From Undaria pinnatifida (taxonomy: Eukaryota > Sar > Phaeophyceae > Laminariales > Alariaceae), in contig JABAKD010000029.1 of assembly GCA_012845835.1 (NCBI GenBank), forward strand, positions 6,227,905 to 6,291,904: 64,000 nucleotides of DNA. The letters run 5' to 3'. A program made the translations under genes and the position numbers. Under the pieces are notes generated by a model. That model saw only the letters and a list, made by a program, of their open reading frames with translations, was not told the DNA's origin and searched no databases. Below are positions 34,261 through 46,169 of this stretch, in pieces (the first letter of the stretch is position 1; each line of letters opens with the position of its first letter).

Positions 34261-34617
34261 AAATCCACCACGTGAATATATCTGCTACCCGACAGGTGAT
34301 ATACCTCTCAAACAATCCATGCAATACCTCCCACAATACGAATTGCAGTAGGGGGGCTTGACAAGGCGATCATTCGAGATAAGGTGGTCAAAATCGGCTT
34401 GGCACGACAGAAGATGTGAATGAGGTGGCTACTGCCCTATACAGCAACAGATCGTTTATAAGGCGGTATACGCCATATTTAGGGCGGTTACCGCCCTATT
34501 CACGGCCCCACAACCCAGTGCACAGCCCACGTTCGCTTCCACATCAGTCTAAAACCTCGTTTTGGTCCTGCTTTTGAGTGAGAGGTACGATAGGGAGTAT
34601 CACAACGCTACATAGGC

Positions 34618-35410
34618 AGTGTCACACCCCCACATAGATAGGCAGTATAAGCACCCCCCCAAAAAAAATGCAGTATCACACCCTTACTGCTGCTGCTGTT
34701 GTTGGTGCGAGAACACACGCACCCCTAGCGCACAACGAACAGAGGGAGGGGATACGTACGATACCCTGTACAGCAGGCGATATGTGCTTGGTTCCATTCT
34801 CACCCCCGAGCGCCATGACGGTCATTAATGTCGCGGACAAGGCGGTGGTCGACTGCATGGAGTCTGTGGTGGAGCCGGCCCGGACTGCGACAACGCAACG
34901 CAGCTCGTCTCGATGCGGTAGACGACATGACCAAAACGTTGAAAGGCACTCACATCGACGAGGTGAACGTTGATGAGATCGAAGAAAGCGATGGTGACAC
35001 AACGGGGCACAGGGACGGTGCCCCACCGCCTAGCTAACGTGGAACGTTCGTCGCACTTTGTTTCTCTGAAGAGCGAGGATGAGGCGTACGGCAATGACGA
35101 CGCCCTCTTCCATCTGCAGAAAGCCAGGGTGTCGTTCATCGAAGCGCATGCATGCCTCTAAGCCAGCGCAACAGGCGGGCATGAGACCATTTGGTGAACC
35201 TTATCAAGTACGGCAAAGGGGGGGGGGGGGGGGCAGCGGAGGACTGCAGTGCATAGCAGCAGTCGGTACAGTCGTAGGTTGGAGCTCTGTGTGGGTGTGC
35301 AGTAAAGCGAAGAGCCCTCTCCGTTCAACGGTACGGCGGTGTGTGTCTTCAACGGGTTGTGTGTGCCTTCGACGGGCTTGTCAACCGCAGCTCAATAACA
35401 GTGTACTGTA
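34618..35410 (+). other. Weak coding-like stretch, unknown
   Basis: Frames such as MTVINVADKAVVDCMESVVE (34818) and, in another frame, AVDDMTKTLKGTHIDEVNVD (34918-34980) look protein-like but do not connect. A 16-base G run follows at 35218. Possibly a decayed gene. Confidence 0.25.
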
Positions 35411-35784
35411 ATATTATATTTCTCTGTGCGCACCCTTCTGCTCTGTCGTGATTTTTTCCCGTCTCATCTTCTGCGCTTTTTGGTGTGTGTTTGACATCAC
35501 ACATGTTCAGTGGGCTCAGCACTGGTACTGCTTTAACGCTTTTCCAAGGACGCGTATGATATCTATCGTCGTAAGGCTCTCTTCTTTGTCATCTTTTCGG
35601 TCAGGAGCACTGTGTGCCGTGGCTTGAAAACGATGTGTATCCTCAGTACGGCGGGTACCGCCGTATGTAGAGATACCACCAAAAGCGCAACAGGGAGGTC
35701 ACCCGCTTAAACTACACAGTCCAATACGGGGGTCGTTCGAGATAGGGCGGTCAAATTCTCGGTGAACTACACCACTGCTGTATA

Positions 35785-36080
35785 TACCCGGTCGCACCGG
35801 AGGCGTATCAGGTTATCCTCGAGCCTGTCATAGATACGTGAGTTCAAATCCCCCCGAGTGCATGCTCATTTTAATATCGTGGGTACTTTTTCTTGTGCAC
35901 AAATTGATTTTTGGAAAACGCGAAGGCGTGAGTTAAAACAAAAAGCAAAATGACGAGCAGTGGGATTGCTGAACCGTATGCGCGATAAAACGTGAAGGCA
36001 AGAACCGCAGGAGAGAAGGGACGACACCTGTGACCACGGCTTGCCCAAAAGCTGGAAAGTACAATTGTAAAAAAATCAAG
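35785..36080 (+). mobile_element. tRNA-related SINE, copy 3
   Basis: tRNA-like head: A-box-like CGGTCGCACCGGAGGCG, then B-box-like GAGTTCAAATCCCC 60 bp on. The body has GACGAGCAGTGGGATTGCTG and ACACCTGTGACCACGGCTTG, and the end is A-rich (TTGTAAAAAAATCAAGAAAT). Confidence 0.82.
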
Positions 36081-36309
36081 AAATACCTCTACTACAAGGC
36101 AAAAAACAACACCGAAGAACAACTTTGCTCCCATCAATTTATGATAGGTTAAAAACACGTTAAAAACAACACCATGCAAAAAAAATTATAATGCTCCCGA
36201 CCACGTCACAGTCTTTGTCCTTGAACCATGAAAGTTTGGGCTGCTGCAATTGGCACGCAGGTTGAATACTTTGCTCGCACTCCCTCCCAACCCCCTATTA
36301 ATATTTATA

Positions 36310-37870
36310 TAAAAAAAACACACTCTAGCTGAGAAATCGAAGCTTTTGTCGAATATCATCTCTGCAAGCTGTGTTTGATACTCCGATCGCGCGTATTACG
36401 GGTTGTGCGTCCTCATGGCGGATATAGGTCGGCGTCTCCCCTTGCACGCACAGTGCAGCTATCAGGGTCAACAGGGTGATGTTAGTCAGTCTGTGCGCGG
36501 AAACTATAAACCTGTTTCTGAGGGGGACAAAATCTGACAGCTGTGGAAGGAAATGCATCAGTTTATCAAGTGTATCCTGTAAGTCGTATAACCTACGAGG
36601 GGAGGCCGGAGTTTTTAAGCGCGTGGTGGCACGGGTTTAAACAAGAGGGAGCGGGGGGGGGGGGCGGGGGGGGGTTGGACGAACGGGGCAACTTAATCTG
36701 TTCGTGGACACTATAAATCCGTTAAGGAGGTAAATCCGACTTTTTCGGAAGGAATGCACCGCTTTATCATGTATATCCTGAAAGTCGTACAACCAGTGAG
36801 GAGAGGGCGGGGTGTTTGAGGGGGTTGGTGCGGGGGGCGGGGGGGGGCAGAATTGGGCAATAGGGCTTTTAACAGCTTTAGGTCCCATAGATGTAGGGAT
36901 TCGCTATACGCCTGATACCAGGTCCTCTAGGCAATGGTGCGTGTGGTGGCGCGTTGGGGGGGATGGAGCAGCGGCATGGATAGCTCTACAAAGAAAATGA
37001 GGTGATTACGATGTTAGTTGAGGCGTTGGGGTGGGGGGTGGATATATTTAAGCTACATCATGGATGGCTAAGAATCGTATGACGAGCCATCCGTCGGTAG
37101 GGATGCACATCACCAGAAAGTCCCTGGGATCCTCACATGAGGAACTCAATATCTCACTCGAAAAATGACTTCGAAGGTATTCGTTCGCGCAACCCGACCA
37201 AGCTTCTATGCTACGGTGCTTAAAGACAATGTACTCGTGAAATCGCCCAGGGACCTCTTGGCGCAATCATACAACTGCAACACCTACCGTGCGATGACTC
37301 CCTGATGCGATGTCAACTGCGTAGAAGTTTTTTTAGTCCGGCCGATTTCGATCTCAGGTGGGTCGTTTGAGTAAGAGAAAACGTGGAAAAGAAGAAGCGG
37401 GGGGGGGGGGGGGGGGCGGAAATGAATTGGACCTACGGCATGGATAGCCGAAATGATAATGAGGTTATATCAGCTGGCTGGTGTTGGTACTTTCTATGGC
37501 AGGTTTTGATTTGAGGTTGGGCGTTTGTACAAGAGGGATCGAGGGGGGCGGGGGACGGATGGCGGGCTGGACATTTCAATATGTGCGTGGAAACAGTATT
37601 ATCCTTGATGGGGACAAATCTGGCGTTTGTAGCAAGACTACGTCACAATCTACCGCCTGCCTGGTATTGTTTATTATTCTAGCAGATTTGATGTTATAAC
37701 TTCATAATTTTATATTGTATGTGATCGTGAGATATAATATTTTAGTTCATAGGTTGTTGTTTTGTTGCTGTTTTCTCACATTATACGCGCGGTCGGAGTA
37801 GCACACATAGCTGGCCAGCAAGGGTGAGTTTCGACGAAATCTTGGAATCGTCAATCTCGCAGCTGGAATG
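36310..37870 (+). mobile_element. R1-type element with inverted ends, 1.56 kb
   Basis: Left end AAACACACTCTAGCTGAGAA at 36318. The right end is the reverse complement of the same terminus (GTGAGTTTCGACGAAATCTTGG ... CGCAGCTGGAATGTA, 37820-37865). Inside are the conserved R1 block and G-rich modules but no transposase-like ORF. Confidence 0.7.
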
Positions 37871-37884
37871 TAATATATTTTTTG

Positions 37885-38390
37885 AAGAATGAAAATACAC
37901 TCCAGCTGTGAGATCAAAGATTTAGTCGAAACTCATCTTTGCAAGCTGTGTGTGATACTCCGATCGCGCGTATTACGGGTTGTGTGTCCTCATTAAGGAT
38001 ATAGGTCGGCGACTCCCCTCACAACTACAGTGTAGCTATCAGGGTCAACAGGGTGATGTTAGTCAGTCTGTGCGCAGTAACTATAAAACCCGTTTTCGAG
38101 GGGGACCAAATCTGACAGCTGTGCAGAAAAATGTATGCGTTTAACAAGTGAATCATGTAAGTGGAATAACCGGTGAGGGGGGGGCGGAGTTTTCAAGGAC
38201 GTGGGGGCCTGGTTTTGATCAAAAGCGAGCGGGGTTGGATGGGGGAGGGGAGGGCGGGGGGGGGGACGGGCGGGGAATTAGTGCGTGGAAGCTATAAATC
38301 CTTTAAGGGGATAAATATGACGGTTTTGGAGAAAAAAAAAAATATATATATATATTGTGTCACGGCTAGAGTGTATTATATTTTTTCACA
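37885..38390 (+). mobile_element. R1-type element with inverted ends, 0.5 kb
   Basis: Left end AAAATACACTCCAGCTGTGAG (37890). The right end is reduced to TCACGGCTAGAGTGTATTAT (38361-38381). Looks like an internal-deletion derivative. Confidence 0.7.
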
Positions 38391-38606
38391 ATATTAAATA
38401 AATAGACTACTTGTAGCACCTTTTCACATGTTTATTTCGTTTGTACAGGGTACACGTATTATCAAAAGACACTTTTGAGCGACAAACAGTCCTTCTTATT
38501 GAATGGAATTGAATTAAATTCGATGTGTTTTGTGGAAAGATACGAATGGGAAACCACGTATCATGTAATGTCAACGATATTTTTCTGATCGGAATAACGC
38601 GTTAGC

Positions 38607-38626
38607 AGTAGTAGTAGTAGTGGTAA

Positions 38627-38665
<39 letters not shown>

Positions 38666-38835
38666 CAGCAGTAGTAGTAGTAGTAGCAGTAGTAGTCGCA
38701 GTAGTCGCAGTAGTAGTAGAAGTAGTAGTAGTAGTGGAAGTAGTAGTACTAGTTGTAGTAGAAGTAGTAGTAGTAGTTAGCAGCAGCAGTAGTAGTAGTA
38801 GTAGTAGTAGTTGTAGAATAAGTAGTAGTAGTAGT

Positions 38836-38880
<45 letters not shown>
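38607..38880. repeat. (GTA)n/(TAG)n microsatellite, ~275 bp
   Basis: Nearly continuous trinucleotide repeat with occasional GCA, GAA and GTC interruptions. Confidence 0.97.
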
Positions 38881-38881
<1 letters not shown>

Positions 38882-39070
38882 CAGCGTTCGCTGCCGGGGT
38901 AGTTGTCACGAGGACCGCCGACAGGGACAGCGTCACGCCAGCTAGCGCTGAATTGCGAAGGCAGTTGAATTAAATGGATACACGACGTGTAAGAAAAGAC
39001 GTGCAAGTGTATTTTTTCTCCATCCGCCGAGGGTTTAAAAAAAAAAGAAAAAAGTAGTACGACTCGATTA
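38882..39070 (+). repeat. R6 repeat, 3' half
   Basis: Contains ACGCCAGCTAGCGCTGAATTG and the ACACGACGTGTAAGAAAAGA signature followed by CCATCCGCCGAGG. It directly follows the GTA microsatellite. Confidence 0.6.
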
Positions 39071-39084
39071 GTACTAGTATTAGC

Positions 39085-40020
39085 AGAGTATATCGGAAGA
39101 AGCCCACAAACGCCACGGACGGAACAGCGACGGCAATGCAGCTTTCATCTGAAGAAGTCTGGAACTAAATGTTCATTTCAGTAGCTTCCCTTGTTTGTCT
39201 TGGCACTGCTAAGCCGATCGAGCTGGTGGCTTCTCTTGCGACCGCTGTTATTGTTTTGTGGCGGCACAGCCTGGGCACGCTATGGTATGACCTGCTGCAG
39301 AACAACAGTAGCCGTGAGACCGGCCGTTGCCTCAATCGCCACCCGTTGAGGTTCACGATTTATCGCCCTGGTGGCGGTTGTCAATAACGCCCTTGCAGCA
39401 GCAACGGATTGCCTCGGGGAAGGTGGCCCAGGGAGAACATGCCCTCAAATTCAGACCGAATCTTCCACTTCAATTCGAACTCCTCCCCCCAGAGGGCGTG
39501 TATTTACCCGGGTTTCACCCGTCCCCAGAACGTTTGTGAGTTTTTCACAACATCCGAACCCATACAAACTTTTGTGAGTTATTTACAACATCCAAACCCG
39601 TACCCGGACTTCTGCAACATCTGTGCGACCGTGCGGGCACAGCAGTGCCCGGGTTACAAGTACAGCATTTTTATGCCTGTCCTGAAATTCGGTATGTTCT
39701 GTACGCCCGTGCCACAATGCCACTTGTGTAACTTCTACAACACTTTCATACCCGTACGCTGAACTTCTGTGAGTTCTGTAACAGATTTATACATTCAAAC
39801 CCGTACCCGAATATTTTAGGTTTTGAACGCGCCCTTGTGCCACCATACCCGCGTCACGGGGCACATCATTTTTTGTACCCGCCCGGAACTGCTGTGAGTT
39901 CTGCACGCCCGCGCTATAGCACCCGCAACTTATTCGAGTTCTGTGTAATACTTCCATACCCGTGTACCCGAACTTCTGGAAGATCTGTAAGACTTCCCCT
40001 ACCCTTACCCGAAGTAATCA
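39085..40020 (+). repeat. R2 repeat, copy 3 (uninterrupted)
   Basis: The most complete copy. Unique 5' part includes GGAACAGCGACGGCAATGCAG, GCGGCACAGCCTGGGCACGC and GTTGAGGTTCACGATTTATC. It then has AGAGGGCGTGTATTTACCCG and an array of about nine dyad units of the GAACTTCTGTGAGTTC type between 39520 and 39985. Confidence 0.82.
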
Positions 40021-40289
40021 AACCTTAAGAGAACACAACCTTGGATAGTTCCACCCCATGTACATCCGCGGCACAACCAGTTTACGTGCCGCTACCTGCA
40101 TGAGCGACGAGCCCTGATGCCACAAGCTATGAGACAGAAATCCACATGCATCATACATGCACGGAAGATAGAGCAACAAGGCGATTTGGTCATGCGATGC
40201 CACACCTGCAATCAGCACGAGGGGAAAACATATGAAAGCCAGCACGCAAGCCTAATGATAAAAAAGTATTGCTTGCTCATTGTGTGCAC

Positions 40290-40525
40290 ACCAATTCCCG
40301 ACGACCAACGCCCGAATGGGTAGAGCCGACCTTAGCTGGACCAACTCTGGCGAAACGCTGATTTTTCGTGGCCCGGAGTTTCGTCAGGGGCTTAACTTGC
40401 GCAAGTCCCGCACTCTACCCGGAATGACGACATTCCGGGTGACTACGAGTATCTCCGCCGCACTGGATCACCAGGGTTCAGGTCTGGTCGACATACTCCA
40501 GCATCCGTGTACAACGGACCCTTGA
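40290..40525 (+). repeat. R6 repeat, 5' half
   Basis: Matches the first half of the 23070-23475 copy (CCCGAATGGGTAGAG, CTTGCGCAAGTCCC, GGTCGACATAC). Holds the hairpin CCCGGAATGACGACATTCCG GG near 40419-40440. Confidence 0.7.
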
Positions 40526-40734
40526 GTCATCCCCCGTTAGGGGATGCAGTTGTTGGATTCACTAAAAATATTTGTGCTCGATTTTTTCGTGAGAGCGTCC
40601 TTCAAGTGAGGAACTACCAGTTAGTCATTGATCGTCTGATTGTACGATAGCCCCCCCCTCCAAACAAGCTTATTTTTAAACGAACGTTTCATGGCTGCTC
40701 GACACCAGAAACGATACGGTAAAAAAAACATCTT

Positions 40735-40923
40735 ATGTTTTTTTTTTTTGTTTGCAAAGGGCTATCGAACGATGACGATCGGGTGGCAACAGGCGACGTA
40801 TTTAAGGAGATACGGCCGGGGGTTGGTTTGAAAATCGACGACTTCATTGAAGAAAAGTTGGGGGGGGCTACCCTAGAACGACTCGATCAAGTCGAGAAAT
40901 TTCACGAGTGTGCTTTGTTTTAG
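40735..40923 (+). CDS. Possible single exon, unknown protein
   Basis: Follows a T-rich tract ending GTTTGCAAAG, a credible acceptor. The frame then reads GLSNDDDRVATGDVFKEIRP and on to FIEEKLGG..LERLDQVEKF before TAG. Acidic, protein-like composition; no partner exon or family recognised. Confidence 0.3.
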   Translation: MFFFFVCKGLSNDDDRVATGDVFKEIRPGVGLKIDDFIEEKLGGATLERLDQVEKFHECALF

Positions 40924-41351
40924 GGCTATCAGGACAAGAAGCGTGGTCGAGGGTCTTACGAACGAATGCCTCGCAAATATTTGTATTTACCCCGTGCTAC
41001 ACGGAGTTGTAACGGGGACCGCCGGTAGCGATAGATCATCATGATTCTCATTGAAGATGCACCATGATTTGGCCATGCAATGCCATCTGCAATCTGCAAT
41101 GGACACGAGGGAAACATATACCGATACGGAAGCCAGCGCACAGAGGCCAACTGGTTTGGTGTATAAGCGCTCAAATACGTTTGTTTGGCCAGCATACGTG
41201 GGGTGGCGACCATGAAGACAGTAGTGTCCAACGCACTAGTTTTATGTGGTAGGTTGGTGTCCCGTTTACACAATGTTACTGTCGTTGTTTGGAAGTGCAT
41301 GGAGTCGAAGATGTTGTGAGCCTGTAGCCTGTAGATGCCGCGTCAGGTCTG

Positions 41352-41545
<194 letters not shown>

Positions 41546-42064
41546 AATATCACATTCAATCGCATAAACAAGTCACAAGACAGGCTCCAATCACTCTGTC
41601 TGGAGCAATACCCCACGAAAAAACGCAATATATATGCAACAAAAACGCTCTATCGAAAATGACAATAAAACTCTCTCACTCACACACCTGATATAGATGA
41701 GACACGGTCCGTAGATTGCTCTGTATACCGCCCAACGGTCTGGATGATGTTATCGTGCAGTTCACTTTGGTTTTTTACTACCACCGCTCCTTGATCCACC
41801 TTAAGACTATACAAGCTTGCGTGGGAGGCTGTTCTTCGATGTCCTAAACCAAATGGATGGAGGTGGTATGATGGGTGGATGCTGTAATGAAATACGTTGC
41901 ATTCGATCGCCAACGTGTCTCTCGGTCCGTTTGTTCTTGCGTTCGACTGTATTGTACGCCATTTTTTCGATTAGCGCAGAAATCACAACGCTCCGACATT
42001 TTTTCGCTTTGACGTTTTAGGAAGCGTGACCCCGCTTCTTGTTTTTTGCGTGGTTAATCACATT

Positions 42065-42385
42065 TTTTTTTTTTTCTTTTCTTTCGCACGCTTCTACTTT
42101 CCAGCTTCTGGACAAGCCGTGGTCACAGGTGTCGTCCCTTCTCCCCCCCGGTTATTGCATTCAATTCTTATCGCGCATAGGGTTCAGCACTCCCACTGCA
42201 CGTCGATTTTTCATCGAGTGTTGCTAACTCACGCTCTCGCGCTTTCCGCAAGTGAATTTGTGCACATATAATATGTCCCAATGAATTTGTACGAGTATGC
42301 ACTCGGCGGGGCTCGAACTCACGAAACTGACCTATACCAGGCTCGAGGTTAACCTGATACGGCACCGGGCCGACCGGCATTATAA
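42065..42385 (-). mobile_element. tRNA-related SINE, copy 4
   Basis: Minus strand. A-box-like CGGTCGGCCCGGTGCCG at the 5' end, B-box-like GAGTTCGAGCCCC, then the family body (AACCCTATGCGCGATAAGAA, GACGACACCTGTGACCACGG). A long A run on the minus strand (T run at 42061-42074) forms a 3' tail. Confidence 0.87.
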
Positions 42386-42469
42386 AACATTACGTCCAGA
42401 TACGTACGTATTCGAAAACGACACTTCAAACCCACCCCACATAAGAGTTTATTTTTTTATTTCGTTGTT

Positions 42470-42778
42470 TCACACTTCTACTTTCTAGCGTCTGGACAAG
42501 CCGCGGTCACAGGTGTCGTCCCTTTTCCCCCCTGTTCTTGACTTCAATTTTTGTTGCGCATAGGGTTCAGCAATCCCACTCCTCGTCAATTTTTCATCGA
42601 GCGTTGCTAACTCACGCTCCCGCGCGTTTCGCAAGTTACTTTGTGCACAAAGGAAAAGAACCTACGAATTTACCAGTTACAGTATGCCCTCGGGGGGATC
42701 CGAACTCACGGAGCTGACCTATAGTACCAGGCTCGAAGATAACCTTGACATGCCACCAGCGCGACCAGCCATATATTA
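42470..42778 (-). mobile_element. tRNA-related SINE, copy 5
   Basis: Minus strand. A-box-like TGGTCGCGCTGGTGGCA, B-box-like GAGTTCGGATCCCC, body ~85 % identical to copy 4, A-rich 3' end (AAATAAAAAAATAAAC). Lies head-to-tail with copy 4. Confidence 0.87.
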
Positions 42779-42786
42779 TGATATAA

Positions 42787-43130
42787 TTTTTAAACAAATC
42801 ACTCCACCAATCCAGCTCTATGATCGAAAGTTTTCCTGAAACTCATCTCTGCAAGCTGTGTGTGATTCTTCGATCACGCGTATTACGGGTTGTATGTCCT
42901 CATTAAGGATAGGATGCAATACGTTATAAAAAACATGTACTATACTTCGAACTGGTTCCAGGAAAAAAATATTGATCTTACAGCAGTTCAGAACGGAATA
43001 CGTTGAATACGTCAAAACTCAAGATATCGAAATGACCGCGTAAACTAGGCGATCGGAGTATCACACACAGCTTGCAAAGATGAGTTTCGACAAAATATTC
43101 GATCTCACGGCTGGAGTGTATTTAAAATTT
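42787..43130. mobile_element. R1-type miniature inverted-repeat element, 0.34 kb
   Basis: The left arm (42805-42910) and right arm (43040-43120) are reverse complements over ~85 bp of the R1 terminus: GCAAGCTGTGTGTGATTCTT on the left, AGTATCACACACAGCTTGCA on the right. About 120 bp of unrelated AT-rich sequence lies between. Confidence 0.82.
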
Positions 43131-43309
43131 GTACAAATAGACTAGCAGAGGAGCATATCGTCGATTCCGCGAAGATATTTTGGGCATGCGAGCTGTACCT
43201 CGTGAGTTATGGGCATTATTCGTATTCCTTAGGGGAGGCGTTATTTCGTAGGGTGTTTAAGATTCCTTTATTTAGTGAAAAAAAAGTATACAGTCTATAT
43301 ATACAAATA

Positions 43310-44990
43310 AATATACACTTTTGGAAGCTGTGTGTGATACTTCGACCGCGCGTATTGCGGGTTGTGTGTCCTCCTTAAGGATATAGATCGGCGACTTCCC
43401 TTGCAACTGCAGTACAGCTATCGGGGTCAACATGGTGATTTTAGTCAGTCTGTGCGCAGAAACTATAAAACCCGTTTCTGAGGGGGACAAAATCTGACAG
43501 CTTTGAAAGGAAATTCATCAGTTTACCAAGTGACTCCCGTAAGTGGATTAACATGTGAGGGGAGGGCGGAGTTTTCAAGGACGTGCGGGCCTAGGTTTGA
43601 TCAAGAGGGTGGGGAGCGGGGAACGGGTGGGGCAGCTCAATCTGGTCGTGGAAACTTGAATTCCTATCCTGTAAGTCGTGCAACCAGTAGGGAGAGGGCG
43701 GAGCGTTCGAGGGGGTGGGGGTGGGGGTGGGTGTGGAGGTGAAAAGGGGGTGTGGAAGGGACGGGGGGGGCGTGCAGAAAGGATTTTTTAAACCAATATC
43801 TTTAGGTCGCATGGATACAGGGGTTTGCTATACGCATGGTCGTAGGTCTAGGCGATGGTGGGGGTGGTGGCGAAGGAGGGGGCGTTGGGGGCAGGGGCGG
43901 TGCAGAATAAAAGCTACGTAATGGATGGCTAGAAAGATAGTGACGTGATATCAACTTCGTCGAAGTGTTTCTTACTGTGGCCGATTTCGATTGGAGGTGG
44001 GACGCTTGAACTGAAGAGCGGTGAAAAAAGGGCGGGGTTCTTAAGGACGTGGAGGCCTCGGTTTGATCAACATGGGTGCGGGGGAGAACGGGCGGGGCAG
44101 CTCAATCTGTGCGTGGAAACTATAAATCCTATCCTGTCGTCGTGCAACCAGCGAGTAGAGGGCGGAGCGTTTGAGTGGGTGGGTGCGGGGGCGGGGGGGG
44201 TGAGGCGGGGGCGGGGGGGTGCAGAAAGGCTTTTAAAAACCAACATCTTTAGGTCGCATAGATACAGGGGTTTTCTATACGCGTGGTACGAGGTCTAGGC
44301 GAAGGTGCGGGTGGTGGGGAAGGAGGGGGCGTTGGGGGGGGGGGAAGGGGGGGGGGGGGGGGGATGGAAGCTGCGTCATGGATGGCTAGAAAGATAATGA
44401 GGTGATATTAACTGCGTAGAAGTGCGTATTGCTCTGGCCGATTTAGATAGTAGGTGGGGCATTCACACTTACTTGAGGACGGAAAAAAATGAATAAAAGA
44501 GGGGCGATGAATTGTACTTACGGTGTGGATAGCTACAAAGATGATGAGGTGATATCTGCTGGCTTGTAGTGTTTGCTACTCTTAGTCAGGGTTTGATTTA
44601 GGCGAGGCGTTTGAACAAGAGGGATCGGGAGAGAAGAGGGGGGCGGGCGGGACATTTCCATATGTGCGCGGAACCTGAAAACCATTAATGGGACCAAATC
44701 TGACGGTTGTAGCAAGAATGCGTCCTTTCATATCACCTGCCTGGTATTGTTATTTATTCTACAGATTGGATGTTAGATGGACAGGAAGAGAATGAGGTGA
44801 TTTCACCCCGCTGGTAGTGTTTACTACTCTCTGGGCAGATTTTGAATATAAACAAGAGGGATCTGAGGAGGGGGCGGGGGGGGGTCGGGAAACTTTAACA
44901 CGCGCGCGGAAACTTGAAACTATTTAATGGGACAAATCTGACGATTGTAGCATGAAGACATCGCTTTATATCACCTGCCTGATATTGTAA
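43310..44990 (+). mobile_element. R1 repeat cluster
   Basis: One truncated 5' end (GGAAGCTGTGTGTGATACTT at 43323), then the conserved block and three to four copies of the G-rich internal module. Each module has TTTAGGTCGCAT.GATACAGG, GGTCTAGGCGA.GGTG.GGG and GGATGGCTAGAAAGAT. The long G runs give only artificial Gly/Pro frames. Confidence 0.75.
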
Positions 44991-45004
44991 TTTTTCTATA
45001 AGAT

Positions 45005-45307
45005 TTGATTTTAGATGTGGTATGTAACACAGTCTTTAGGTGTGGTCAAGAACGTGTTGAAGCTTTAAATGTGTTGTACGTGGATCGCAAGATGGAATAT
45101 ACAACCATGCAAAGTTACCTACGGGCATGCGTTGGACCCAGTTCCCTGATGCTCAAAACCAATTGCAACGAAGGTGATGTGGAGGGCGAATGCTACAACG
45201 ACTTGCGCTGCTCTGATTACACCGTATCTCGTTCTGTTTGTTCTTGCGCTCATGATAAACCTGTTATCTGGCAACAAGCAGTTTTGACCCATTTTAGGTT
45301 TGTGTAA
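45005..45307 (+). CDS. Unrecognised ORF, 100 aa
   Basis: Cys-rich C-terminal half (GECYNDLRCSDYTVSRSVCS). A shorter related segment (CCNEIRCIRS...) occurs at 41880-41930, so this is probably part of a dispersed repeat rather than a unique gene. Confidence 0.3.
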   Translation: MILDVVCNTVFRCGQERVEALNVLYVDRKMEYTTMQSYLRACVGPSSLMLKTNCNEGDVEGECYNDLRCSDYTVSRSVCSCAHDKPVIWQQAVLTHFRFV

Positions 45308-45424
45308 ACATTATATGTAGACTGCTGTGTGATGTTTCTGACTCGTATGTATGGACCTCTAGTTAGGAACCGAGGGTATACCGGTTCCGTCGTTCGGCTG
45401 GATTTCGTGTATGAACGTAAGTGT

Positions 45425-45895
45425 ATGCGGGATTAGTGTGCGGACATCCTCAAGATTTGAAAATGTTGTGTCCGCGTGGTTGTTGCTACACGTGTATTTT
45501 TGGTTGATGTTCTCGACTTCGTTATCCTGTTGTTCCAGAGTGCTGTTTTCGAATACATATTGGTTTACAGTGGTTAGGGGGGGGGGGGGGCAGTTGTGTA
45601 TATCTGCCAAACTTATTTCTGCACGCCGTGAGAACTGGTTCGGGGAGGTACGTATATATATGTGGTTTAGGTATCGGACATCGTTAAGATTTGAGAATGT
45701 TGAGTGCGCGTAGTTGTTGTTACACGCGTATGTTTTGATTGATATTCTAGATTTCGTTATCGTGTTATTCCAGTGTGGTATTTTGGAATACATATTTGTT
45801 TACAGTGAGTGGTTTGGGGGGGGGGGGGGGGGGGGCTGTTGTGCATATCTGTAAAACATATGTGTGTACGGCGAGAAAACTGCTTCGGGGGCCTA
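45425..45895. repeat. Tandem duplication, ~235-bp unit
   Basis: Two diverged copies (about 45425-45660 and 45661-45895) share AAGATTTGAGAATGTTG, TTCGTTATC.TGTTATTCCAG and GTTTACAGTGG followed by a 13-20-base G run. The minus frame is open through both. Confidence 0.8.
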
Positions 45896-46169
45896 AGAAC
45901 GAAGTTGCGAGGGAAGGTTGGGAATTTCAATGTGGCTTTTGTCCAAATGTGGTTAAATGCATGTTTGTCTCTGAAGATGAGCATGCAATAACCAACATTG
46001 ACAACTATGGGTTATAGCGGTATCATTATACACATCTAATACCGTTACTGCTCGAAGTTTGACCCAGTGTGAATTCATTTTTTTGCTAAACGGTGTTGGT
46101 TGCGTACAAATACTGAGCGAGGCTAGGGTTAAAGCCTTAAAATGAAAGTTGACTAGAAGTTTTCGTATA

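Noticed and set aside
30240-40020. CRISPR-like regularly spaced dyads
   Set aside because: Spacers are homologous to each other and repeats are degenerate. The arrays are part of a dispersed element in a eukaryotic genome, so this is a tandem repeat, not CRISPR.
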